DNA of 64,000 nucleotides, taken from positions 785,916 to 849,915 of the forward strand of contig MNCI01015670.1 in assembly GCA_015680685.1 (NCBI GenBank), in the 5' to 3' direction. The DNA comes from Gnetum montanum. Taxonomy: Eukaryota; Streptophyta; Gnetopsida; Gnetales; Gnetaceae. Numbering within the stretch: position 1 is the first letter of the stretch; each line of letters begins with the position of its first letter. Below the pieces are notes generated by a model. That model was not told where the DNA came from, searched no databases, and worked only from the letters and a program-made list of their open reading frames with translations. The position numbers and the translations under genes are program-made. Below are positions 44,961 through 55,435 of the stretch, piece by piece.

Positions 44961-45693
44961 AGACAAGCTCTTGCAACAACAAGCGGTTTGGCCCATGTAC
45001 ACTCCTCCACCATCTAACACTTCAGAGCACCCTTCAGTCCAACAGAGCTTAACGCATACGGTTATGTTAATGCATACCATAACCGACTGGATCAAGGTAG
45101 GCCACCTTCCCAAGAAACTAACTGATCCTGGAAGCCCCTTAATCTATTTACAAATCACTGAGAATGAACCACATAGGGCTCTTCTTGACTCAGGTTCTGG
45201 AGTGAATTTAATATCATGAGAAATATATCAATCCTGGAACCTGCCCCAACTTAAGAAGAGCAACATTCAACTAGAGCTGGCAGACCAGTCCATCACCATT
45301 CCCTTGGGATTGATGGAGGATGTCATTACCACTGTGTGTGGTTGGTCTTACCTAGCTGATTTCCTGGTGATTGAAGTTAACAACAATGAAGGGGACTTTC
45401 CAATTATAATGGGAAGGGCATGGCTAAGTACAGTAGATGCATGCCTTAGGATCTGCGATCTTTCCTTGGAAATCTCTAAGATAAATCTTTATGGAAAGAT
45501 CGAGAAGAGAAAATTTCCATCCATCACATATAGTGATTCATCGGGTGATGACATGGAGGAAATGCCTCCATGTAACAGGTGTGCCCTTGAAACTTTGCAA
45601 CAAAGATGCCTATATGTGGCAGCCACACATCCAGTAGTAGACACCCCGTGGTTAACAACTACTCGAAGGAGCAACCAAATATGCATGGAATGA
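44961..45693 (+). pseudogene. T1 aspartic protease
   Basis: Same frame as gag. Motifs: DWIKVGHLPKKL, LLDSGSGVNLIS (active-site DSG, about 45181-45217) followed by a stop (TGA at 45218), LELADQSITIPLGL, FLVIEVNNNEGDF, PIIMGRAWLSTVDACL and a Cys-bearing tail (CNRCALETLQQRCLYVAATH). It would process the polyprotein. Beyond about 45740 a short match to the T2 region before RT (HHQLPPL) remains and then pol is deleted. Confidence 0.85.
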
Positions 45694-45814
45694 ACTGAGG
45701 AAACCCATGTTCATAATAGAAGCATATATACATTGAAATATGAGCATCACCAACTTCCACCCCTTAATCCAAGATCATAAATTGGGAGAAGTTGGATACT
45801 TCTTAGAAATTCAA

Positions 45815-46033
45815 ATAGGTGCTCATTATTTTAGATCTCTCCCTTTCCACTCAATCATGGGGGAGATGGCCACCTATGCTAATCATATGGGGCCCTCAGT
45901 TGTTTTTACATTTTTTTTACACATTTTTGTCTTACACATTTTTGTTTTACAAATTTCTTTAACTTTTCTTGTTTTTGTTTTACAACTTTCTTTAACTTTT
46001 CTTGTTTTTGTTTTACAACATCATTATACTTTT

Positions 46034-46064
<31 letters not shown>

Positions 46065-47679
46065 ATCTATCTTGTAAGTTTGTCACCCAATAAGTGTTCG
46101 GAATAATGGTATGAACTATTTTCATATTGATTGCTAATGTTTGGTTTTTACCTTAAGTTATGATGTTGATACTAAGGTATGTTCTTTTGATATGGCAGAA
46201 AATGAGTTCACTTCATCCATCTATCCACAACACTCTATGGTCTCTCTTGGCTTGTAAATGTACAGTCCCCTTCTTAATAAGAACTTTAACGAATCGGTGA
46301 CTGGGCATTTCTCAAACTAAGGAAGGACTCAAGATTTGAAAAAGGTGTGACTTCAAGGGAACTTGAGGCTTTTGTGTTAGCCATTCTCTTGGGTGCTTGG
46401 ATGTTCTCTTCTTGAGTTTTCTCGTTGTTTCGATGTTACCCAATTATTGGAAGCTGAGACAATAAAAATAATCAAGTCTTTGCATGGTGCGGTTCTCACA
46501 CATAAAAACATAAAAAAAATAGTAAGTGAGAATTAAAAGCACACCCCTTAGATAAAATAAACTTGGGCTATAAGCATTGGTTATGGAACCAAAAGTGTTC
46601 CCTCTAACTAAGGCCCTTCTCGCTTCCCATTCTCTCCATTGTTTTGTCGGAATGGTGGTGGCTCTTGGAGGAGGCATTTTTGTTATTCAAGTGGATGGTT
46701 TGGCTAAGTGCACCGATGTGAAGTCACTGGATGTGGTTGGTTTGAGGCTAGAGTTGGAATGAGATTTGCCAAGTCACATTAATTATCAAACACACAAGGG
46801 GCTATACACCACCTTGTTCTTGGGATTCCATTCCATCCTCTTATCTCCATACTTCTCTCCATTGTTCACCTCATTGCTGGTTGTATCATTAGTGTATATA
46901 TTTTGGTAGATGCATTATTTTCTTTTTGGTAAATTCTTGCGGTTGAGACTTTAACTCTTGTTCCAAATGACATTCCCGAAGCCTACAGACTCTTTGAATG
47001 TGGGTTTGTCAGGGCATTAAGAGCATGAGCCTACTTTGGGGAGGACTCACTGACATTCCTATTTGGGGCATTAGTTAAATTCTTTCCCTTAACATTTTGC
47101 AATTAATTTTATTTTTTTCATTTCCATCTTGACATCCATTTCATCGATGCCATAGTTGTCCCTTTTTATCTATCTTTCTTACTCCTTTTCTTTCTCCATT
47201 CTAATGCTANCCAGATCCATATTAGCCAGACCACAACCTAGCCAATGGACCTACACCAAAGCAAGGTATTAATTACATGATGATTCATTTACCCTTGCTA
47301 ATATAAGATTGTGTTGTGTGTGCAGATGGAAATCATACAACAATGGAATTGGATCTTGAAAGAACACATGGAATGGAGCCGTGCTGGTAGCAACTATGCA
47401 AGGAGTAAGATCGATGGCGCACTTATGAATGAACAATGAAAGGCGCAATCTTGACATTGGTAACAACAACACTTCTTTCTCTCTCTCTCTTTCTTTCTTA
47501 GCTACCAACTAAGGCCTAATGTCATTGTAATAAGGTGTTCACCCTTGTTGTCATGAACAGTAGTTTTGTCAAGTCTTGTAATGATGATCCGTTCACACGT
47601 CATCCCATTAGTTCCATTCCCCTCAATAATTCCATACCTTCCCAATATTATTGTAAGGAACTCAAGGATGAGTTTTCAT
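45815..47679 (+). other. T1 3' noncoding region
   Basis: Similar to 14470-15700 and to the T2 complement at 55440-57330. Contains a (TG)12 microsatellite at 46041-46064 and a single N at 47210, where T2 has roughly 100 bp more. No conserved ORF. Confidence 0.65.
46041..46064. repeat. (TG)12 microsatellite
   Basis: Twelve uninterrupted TG units within the T1 3' noncoding region; absent from the T2 and T3 counterparts. Confidence 0.95.
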
Positions 47680-47694
47680 TCAGTCATGGGGGTA
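47680..47694 (+). other. T1 polypurine tract
   Basis: TTCAGTCATGGGGGTA ends directly at the 3' LTR; the same motif precedes the T2 3' LTR on the minus strand (55435-55421). Confidence 0.8.
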
Positions 47695-48764
47695 TGATGA
47701 GACATGTTTTGCATGAGCCACGATATCGTGTACGCGATATCGCAACTACCGTGATATCACATCCCCTGCGATATCGTGTACGCGATATTGCATCGTCCCC
47801 TGCAATGTTGCGTACGCGATATCGCGGTCCGCTGCCATATCTATAAATAAGAGGAAGCTCTCCCTTATTTCTCCATCCAGAGTTAGAAGTAGAGAAACTC
47901 TAATAGTTTGATTACTCCAGAGATAGAATATTTTCCATGTGCCCGCAGTAGGAGTCCTAAAGTGAATGGATCTTTATTCGAGCAACATTGTACCTGAACA
48001 CAAGTTGTGTATGGCAATAAAGAAAAAATTCTTGGATAAACTTTGCAGTGTAAGGAATAGGATTTTATTTATTGTTTTCTCTCTCACCCTTAAACTCCTA
48101 GAATGCAGAATGAGTACGACTTGATTACGAGCATCTAAGGATGTGTACGGATAGTCAAGGAATCGGCTACTCATCACATGCGGTATGAGTATGAATTGAT
48201 TACAAGCATCTAGTGGGACTACTTGGTAACCTAGTGGCATATTCAGGACCTACACTTGGTAATCCCAGTGGTAGTCCCAGATGTGTACGGTTAGTCAAGG
48301 AATCGGCTGCTCATCGCACGTAAGCTAGATAGATTTTCTCAACCCTTTCCTCCTAGTTAAGTGCCTCAGTACGACCACTTCGAGCACGTGTGTTACACGT
48401 GGTGATCCCAGCAACAATTAACATTTGGTAGCAGTGGTTGCATTGGTTTAGGGTATGTATGGTAAGTGGGAATGGATGCCGACACTAGGCAATTTAGACT
48501 TAGTCATTAGTTAGAGTTAGTTAGTTTCTCAACCCTTCACCTCAATAGCATAGGAGAAAAACATAAAAGACCATAAAAATCATATACCTCAGACTTACTT
48601 AACCATACACCATGACAACTACAAGTAAGTCTGAGAAGAGAACGAATGATTAACCCCAAGTGTTCCACGGGGCGTGTAGGCACTTAGTCTGTAGAGTTTG
48701 ACCGGATCACGCGTGCTACGCTCGTTTCGTATGGTTGAGTGTAGGGGTACCTTGCCACTCATCA
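47695..48764 (+). repeat. T1 3' LTR
   Basis: 1070 bp, TGATGAG...CTCATCA. It is 45 bp longer than the 5' LTR, mainly because of extra GATATCGTGTACGCGATATC-type units at about 47722-47825. TATA box at 47842-47849. Confidence 0.95.
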
Positions 48765-48769
48765 ACAAG

Positions 48770-49200
48770 CAAGTTCACTTTAGGCTCTATTAGGTTGGCT
48801 TGAAAAGATGTTCATAGAGCTAAAAATGGGCTTTACATATTAGCTTTGCCATGTTGCACTATGTCATGTCAACTTATAGAGTTGATTCGTAGAGCTCAAA
48901 ATCCACTCTAGAATGGAGCTCTTCCATGTTAGCACCCTACTTTATCGATTTGCAGAGCTAACCTATAAAGTTGAAGTGGATAGTATATAAAAGAACATTA
49001 TCTCTACAAAGAAGCTGAATAATTGTTCTACCACATTAGGTTCTCCATCTAACAAGCCAAAAATAGCCATATGAATAAAATTAAAAGGCTCTACTAAAAT
49101 CAAGCTAATAAAAGATCTCTTAAATTATGAAAGTCACTAGTTGAGGGGCATTAAATTTATAGAATAAATTGAGCTTATTAATATAATATTTATTCCATGT
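48770..49200. repeat. Diverged repeat region, right part (split by T1)
   Basis: Continues 40919-41381 after removal of T1, with words like CATAGAGCTAAAAATGGGC and GAGCTCTTCCATGTTAGC. No gene seen. Where this ends and the D LTR proper begins is unclear. Confidence 0.5.
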
Positions 49201-50153
49201 CCTATCATGATGTAAGTAAAACATGAAGCAACTGTAGCTTTAAATCTCTATAATGGTTGTAACTACCAATGGATACTATAAAAATCCTAAACGAGATTTA
49301 TAAAAAAAAGACAGAGGTTGGCAGAGAGAAGATACTAGAAAAGCAAGGAGAAATTTCTTGTACAATGACATTCTAATTAATGTTTTTGATTTAGTTATTT
49401 ACTTCTAGATCATGAGTTTATTTTTACTTTCTTGCTCTATTTTAGTTGATTAGCTAGTAGTAAAAATTATATTGTACCTAGCATCTTGTTCTTAGAATTG
49501 TTAAATTTCTTGAATAGCTTTATATTTAGATATTATTGGAATTTACTAACTAGCTTTAAAATTGCTTTAGTTCTTTTCAAAGTGTTTGTACATGCCAATA
49601 GAGGCATTATGTGAAATTTGCTTAGTTGAGCCTAAGGATTTAATAACTTTTGGTATTGTTGACTAATATAAATAGTTGTATTTTCCAAAAGTGTTTGTCC
49701 ATGTTAATAGTACCTCATTTTAATTCTTAAGACTTTATACAACTCTACTACTTTATTTCTATGAATCTATTGATCTTTCTCTATTTTTAGTTTTCTTATG
49801 GAATTTTCTCTCTAGGGAAAATTGGTAATAGATTTGGTTGAATTGTACTTTATCATTAGACAAAAGCATAGATTGCATAGGTAGCATATAATCTAGACTA
49901 CATATACTAAGTAGCTTTGATATAGGAGGATATTTTATTCTATTATATGATTGAGTAAAGATGGCTAAATCTTTTCATAGAAGTTAATTTACCATTTAAC
50001 TCTTAGTACCCAATATTGTGAAGTTTACACTAAATGATAGCTCAAAACACATATTTTCTCTATAACCACTAAGTTTATTTGGAGGCATTTGGACCTTGGT
50101 GTTTCTAGAGACCATCAAACACCTAAACTCAAGTTTTTAAATGAATGTAAATA
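49200..50153 (+). repeat. D LTR (family F), inner part
   Basis: From about 49270 it matches the E2 LTR (TTAGTTGATTAGCTAGTAGTAAAAAT-like stretch near 49440; TTTATTTGGAGGCATTTGGACCTTGGTG-like end near 50070). It ends ...GTAAATA before the primer-binding site. TATA-like ACTATAAAAAT at about 49274. The outer boundary is not resolved. Confidence 0.65.
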
Positions 50154-50158
50154 ATTCC

Positions 50159-50178
50159 TTTTGGTGCTAGAAGTAGAG
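50159..50178 (+). other. D primer-binding site
   Basis: TTTTGGTGCTAGAAGTAGAG corresponds to the E1 site TTGGCGCTAGAAGGAGGG with a few changes. Confidence 0.65.
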
Positions 50179-50349
50179 CAAAGGAATTATTCACTACTTT
50201 GTTCATGAGAAAATAACCTATTAATTCTAAATAATTTGGAAGTAAAAATAAGTATTCTGATTATAAGGCTTATTGTTTATTAGAGGAAAATCATGAAAAC
50301 TTTTTTGAGCCAAGGGAAAATGATGGAATTTAAACTAGAAGGACTAGAA

Positions 50350-51590
50350 GATCACCTCTTCTATCTGGTTTACTAGCCTTCAAGACAAGGTGAAAAAAAT
50401 ACTATGTGTTCAACAATAATAAGTAATTTCAACATGGAAAATATGCCACCTTTAAATCCTTTGTTAAGAGCCACACCATTAAGGTTCCCAAATTACATTG
50501 ATATCCCCAAGACAGTTCACAAGTATTTGCCTCATCCTTTCATTCCTAAAAAGGCTTATTTGGTAGAAGAATATGTTCATTTATTTGAATTAGCCATGGC
50601 TCATGCAAAAATTTAACATCAAGATCAAGCCTGTAGTTTGTTTGTAGAAAACTTGAAAGATATGACTCAGATTTGATATTTTAATTTGCCAAAAAATAGC
50701 ATTACCAATTGGGATGATATCATAGATTTATTTTAGGTCAATTTTAAAATCAAATATACCAACAATAGTTGTATTACCTATTAGTACACACCATGAAAGG
50801 GACTACATAGTTAGTTACAAAATTTAACATTAAGTTTCAACAAATTCAGAGATTCTTAGTGAAACTTATCTAAATGCTGTTACTCCCAACATTTCAATTT
50901 GGCTATGAAGAACTTCAAATTTACTAACTCTGAGTGATTTCTTTAATGAAGCTATCTATTTAGAAAAATAACTAAACATAGATAATGGAAAAATATTTAG
51001 AGTACCAAAAAATGAACAAAAAGCACTGGCCTCTGTACAAAATTTAGTTCAGTTGAAAGCATTGCCTTCTATGACCAACAAGGATTAAGAACAAGAAAAT
51101 GGAAATTCTAAAGAAGATTCTAAAAAAGGAAAGCTAATGAAAGAATTTTCCAACAAGATAGTCAAATTAGAAAAGTTGTGTAAAGTTAAGATAAAGGAAG
51201 AAAAGAAGCATAGGAAACATTGACATCAAGATACCAAATTAGTAGATTCTAAAGATGAAAGTCACATAGAGGTTTCTAATTTTCTCGGCATTTAATCTAA
51301 TAACAAGTTATTTTGTATTAATTACACTATTAAATCATTTGAAAATGAAACAAGTGATACTTTCTCTTATTCAAGTTTGGATAAAGAATAATGTTTAGAC
51401 GAGGAATGCAACAATAATGATTGATCTAAATAAAACTTAAGGTAAAAATAAAATCTCACTACATCTAGCCCTCACAATGCCATTTTTGATCCTTCTATCA
51501 TAAGAAAGACTTTTAAACCCAACAATAAATAAAAGAGAAAAGAAAAGGATACATAGATAGACCAAAATCCTTAAAACTAGTTGCCTAGTA
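50350..51590 (+). pseudogene. gag: D gag
   Basis: The open stretch 50404-50616 and its continuation match E1 gag: YIDIPKTVHKYLPHPFIPKKAYLVEEY, FELAMAHAKI, HQDQACSLFVENLKDM, YFNLPKNSITNWDD. The C-terminal part has KLMKEFSNKIVKLEKL-like sequence near 51135 and acidic low-complexity sequence. Many stops. It preserves the capsid-like domain that E2 has lost. Confidence 0.75.
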
Positions 51591-51729
51591 AGTGGTTTAG
51601 AAAATCTGGCTTTTATTGTGATGGGGAATATGATTTAATAAAATACCTTAAGCATGTTAATTAAAACATTAGTATATATCAAATATTACAAATTGGAATT
51701 TAGGAAAAGAGAGATTTCGAACTGGTCAA

Positions 51730-52190
51730 GGCTAAGAAAAAGCTTGGAGAGTCTGAATCAAGCTATATTTGTAGTGGGGATAAAATGGTAAAATCAAAGT
51801 ATCCCTATACCCTAGACAAATAAGCTCCTCTTTTTCTTCTTAAAATGAAGTTAAATGACAAATATCTACATAATGTTTTGGTCAATTCACAAGCTACATC
51901 AACCATTATGTCATTATTGAGCTATACGTAGTTAGGATTATTGTCAAAATAGTCCAACAAGAATATTGTTCAAGTAGATAAGAGCTGAATAAAATTCATA
52001 AGAGATCTACCAAATGTTTTACTCAAAATTGCTTTAGAACCTTGAATTAAAAGTAGAATAACCATTTAGATAGCTAATATCATAGATTCATAGTCTTTTG
52101 TTAAGTTGAAGCTAGAGAAAAAAATTTTCTAAATATATATCCATTCATTATTTGCACATGTGGCTACCATGGAAAGGAAAGCCCAATAAG
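51730..52190 (+). pseudogene. D aspartic protease
   Basis: APLFLLKMKLNDKYLHNVLVNSQATSTIMSL aligns with E1; the DSG active site has become NSQ. VQVDKS and LPNVLLKIALEP follow. Inactive by active-site loss and stops. Confidence 0.72.
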
Positions 52191-52335
52191 ATATATATAT
52201 ATACAACAATCCCTTTATGATCAAGAATGTGACTTATGATTGAAAGAAAAAGGTCATCCAAACCAAAGATATTAAAATAAAACCATGTTTGCTCATAGAA
52301 GTTCAAGTTCTAGAAAAGAGAAATTCAAAGCAAAG

Positions 52336-52735
52336 AAAATGGAAATTGTATTTTGATGGATTTTGCAATTTAGAAGGGGCTAGAGCTCAAATAGTCTTAG
52401 TAAAGAAAAATTATTAGAAAATTTTAAAATTTGTTTATGTATCATTCTCATGTACAAACAATAAGGCTAAATACAAAGCCTTGTGTGTCAAAATTTGAAG
52501 AGCTTTAAAGAAAGAAATCAAAGAAATTATAATAAAAGAAGATTCAGAGCTCATATGTGAATAGATCAAGGGTGGATTTGTTGTAAAATGTTCATTCTTG
52601 AGGCCATATAAACAACTAGTTTGTAGCTTGTTAGAATAATTTGAGAGGTATGAGATAAAACATATATATAGAAAATATAATTAGCTATTAGATAAGCTAG
52701 ATATACAAGTCTCAAAATTTGATTTAGAAAGGATT
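52336..52735 (+). pseudogene. D additional RNase H between protease and RT
   Basis: The clearest copy of the extra domain: KWKLYFDGFCNLEGARAQIVLV (first acidic position, FDG, intact), SCTNNKAKYKALCV (Glu expected, Lys present), IKEDSELICE (Asp intact, Gly before it changed), GGFVVKCSFLRPYKQLVCSLLE and KHIYRKYN. Spacing and motifs are those of a stand-alone RNase H (FDGS...TNNxAEYxAL...GDSxLI...Q.G.Y). It is followed by the same linker as in E1 and E2 and then by RT. Stops interrupt it. Confidence 0.8.
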
Positions 52736-53068
52736 AAAAAATATAGATGGGTTGCAATTGAATTCTAGCATCAGCCCTTAGTCCTAGATAATGTGGAGCA
52801 CTTTTAGGTATTTGAAAATGATGGTCAATTACTTATATTCTTGAAGAATAAGGAAGAATTTGAAGATAAAATTATGTCCAAACAATAAGTTGTGTAAAAG
52901 TTTAGATTAATTTTGTTTCCCAAGAAGATACTTAATTATGAATATGGGCTTAGTGAAAGGTTTCTTAAAGGGATGGATGTCCAAAATCTAGATGATCAAG
53001 AATATGAAGAAATAAATTTAGGATCCTCAAAGAAATAAAAAATGTTAAATATTACAAAAGGAAATGAT

Positions 53069-53999
53069 CTACTTTTCAAGAAGAAGTTATAATCTTTATT
53101 GAAGGATAACCTAAATAATTTTTCATGGTCGTACGATGACCTTAGAACATTTAGGCCTAATGTGATGACTCATAAAATTTCATTGAACAAAGATTGTGAA
53201 GTGGTTAGGTAAAAGCAAAGGAAGTCTAATCTCTCATTTAAGATAGCCATGGAAGCTAAATCAAAAATTTGTTGCAAGCTAGAATTATATATCCTGTCCA
53301 ATATTTAGTTTGGCCAGCTAATTTGGTACTTATGAGGAAAAAGAATGATGACATTAGGCAATGCATTGATTTTATAAATTTAAATCAAGCCTTAAAAAAT
53401 GACAAATATTCCTTACCCATAATAGATGAAATGCTAATTGAAGTATTAGGATATTAAAAATACTCTATGTTAGATGGGTTTTCAGGATATAATCAAGTTC
53501 TAGTGTACAAAAATGATAAATATAAAACAACCTTCATTACTAAGTGAGAAGCGTTCACTTATAAGAAGATGCCTTCTAGATTGTAAAACACTAGTGCCAC
53601 TTTCCAAAGAGTAATGGACATAGCTTTAAATTGTTTAATAGGAAAATTTGTATTAATATATTCATATGATATTATTGTTTATTCAAAAAGAAAGAAAGAT
53701 TACAACAGTCACCTTCGATAGATTTTCAATAAACATTAAAAGTATGGTATTTCTTTAAATCCTAAGAAAAGCATTTTGGGGTAAAATCTAAAAGCTTGTT
53801 GAAGAACATAGTTTTCCAAAAGGGTATTGATATAGATAATGCAAGGATCCAAGATGTTCAGAACATTGAACATATAACCAACAAAAAGTATCTTAGATAT
53901 TTCTTTGGAAAAATAAATTTTGTCAAGAAATTTATACTAGTATTTATTGAAATCACCAAACCCCTAATGTTGATGCCCAAGAAGGATATTTAGGTAAGG
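53069..53999 (+). pseudogene. pol: D reverse transcriptase
   Basis: Motifs in family-F order: NLNNFSWSYDDLRTF near 53110, ARIIYPVQYLVWPANLVLMRKKNDDI (53278-53355), DGFSGYNQVLV near 53480, IYSYDIIVYSKRK in place of YLDD near 53660, FFGKINFVKKFI near 53905. Stops are numerous. Confidence 0.78.
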
Positions 54000-54611
54000 A
54001 AGACACCTAAATCAAAGAAAGTACTAAAAAAAATTAAAAAGGCTATTCAAGAAGCTCCATCTTTAGCTAGACCTAAATTAAAAGCAGACTTCTAGTTATG
54101 TGCTTTTACTTCTAGTGATTCAGTTACCATAGTTTTAACTTAGAAAAAGGATGGTTAGGATGAGCCATTTGAATTCTTTGGTTACTAGCTTAATGATTTT
54201 AAATTAAAGTACTCATACTTAGAAAAGAAGGCATATGATGTTATCAAAGTGTTGTTACATTTCAAATATTATTTAGATAGTGCTTTGATTCATGTTATGT
54301 TGATAGAGCTTGCCATTAAGCAATTTATGATTCAAAATAAAATTGGCCTAAAAAGAGAGGAATGGCTTGCTAAGCTTCATAGATTTATATTTTAACTTGA
54401 GTTATGCAAAATAGAGAAAGGAATGGGATTAGCCAAACTAATGACTAAAGAAGTTGAAATCTATAAGATAGATTTCCATGATGAAAATCAATATGATGAA
54501 TTTTAGAGTTCTTCACTTTAAGAAAAGTCCTAGATAATTTGAATGTAAGAAAAAGAAGAGATTTTCTTAAAATGAATAATAAGTTCCTGGTGAAAAAAGG
54601 GATTTTATATA
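54000..54611 (+). pseudogene. pol: D RT-linked RNase H and integrase start, cut by T2
   Basis: RNase H: AIQEAPSLARPKLKADF near 54045, SYLEKKAYDVIKVLLHFKYYL near 54210, then IHVMLIELAIKQFMIQNKIG (the expected TDH Asp is absent). The integrase start NVRKRRDFLKMNNKFLVKKGILY (54541-54609) equals E1 SQKRDFLKRAQRF...GILY, and stops exactly where the T2 LTR begins (54612). The remainder of D should lie beyond the right end of T2, outside the window. Confidence 0.82.
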
Positions 54612-55420
54612 TGATGAGTGGTGAGGTATCCCTATGCTCAACCATACAAGTACAAGCATCCATGCACGATCCAGTTGAATTCCAAGGACTAAGTGCTTAT
54701 GTTCCTTTTTGGAACAAGAATGGGTTCATCAATCGTTGTCTTCCAAAGCTTACTTATATGTCACGATTATATGGTTAATTAAACTTGAGGCATATCATTT
54801 TATACTTTTTATGTTTTTATGTCCTACTGCTAATAAGGGAAGAGAGAGATAACTAAGTAACTAATTTAATTTGACTACTTATTAACTAGGTTCTAACTAA
54901 TCCTAACACTAGTATCCATTCTCACTTGCCGTACACATCCTGAATTAGTGCAACACTATTGGGATTACCAAATGCTAATTGTTACTAGGTTACCAAGTGT
55001 TACATGCATGCTCAAAGTGATTGTACTGTGTGTGCTTACTTAGGAGAGTTGTAGGGTGAGAGAGAATCATTAATTAACTAAGGAAAGCATTAAGTAACAA
55101 TAATTAACATTAATTAATCTATTCTGAATGATGCAAGGTTTATCACAAAGTTCGTCTTTATTGTCATACACAATGTGTGCTTAGGTACACAATGCTTGAA
55201 TAAATATTTTTTCACTTTATGACTCCTACTGCGGGCATGCAGAAATAATTCTAACTCTGAGAGGGAGAAAAGGCAAGAGTTTGGGTAAGGGACTAAGATG
55301 AACTATGCAAACCGAATGCACTTGCCTCTTATTTCTAGGCAATGAGGTAGGCCGTGATATTGTGTACATGATATCACATGGAAGGCCACGATATTGTGGG
55401 CATGATATCATGGCTCATCA
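54612..55420 (-). repeat. T2 3' LTR
   Basis: 809 bp. Plus strand TGATGAGTGG...CATGGCTCATCA. Its left part matches 63635-64000 closely. GATATTGTG...CATGATATCA subrepeats lie at 55353-55411. Confidence 0.92.
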
Positions 55421-55435
55421 TACCCCCATGACTGA
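55421..55435 (-). other. T2 polypurine tract
   Basis: The minus strand reads TCAGTCATGGGGGTA just before the LTR start TGATGAG, the same as in T1. Confidence 0.8.

Larger units (their letters stand above)
41382..48769 (+). mobile_element. T1: complete-ended family T element with ACAAG duplication, pol deleted
   Basis: Element 41387-48764 (7378 bp) is flanked by ACAAG at 41382-41386 and 48765-48769. It has two LTRs, a tRNA-Asp-type primer-binding site, gag, protease, a 3' noncoding region and a polypurine tract. RT, RNase H and integrase are missing: protease sequence passes directly into 3' noncoding sequence near 45780-45815, compared with T2. It therefore depended on a relative for movement. 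It is Athila-like by primer-binding site and protease. Confidence 0.93.
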
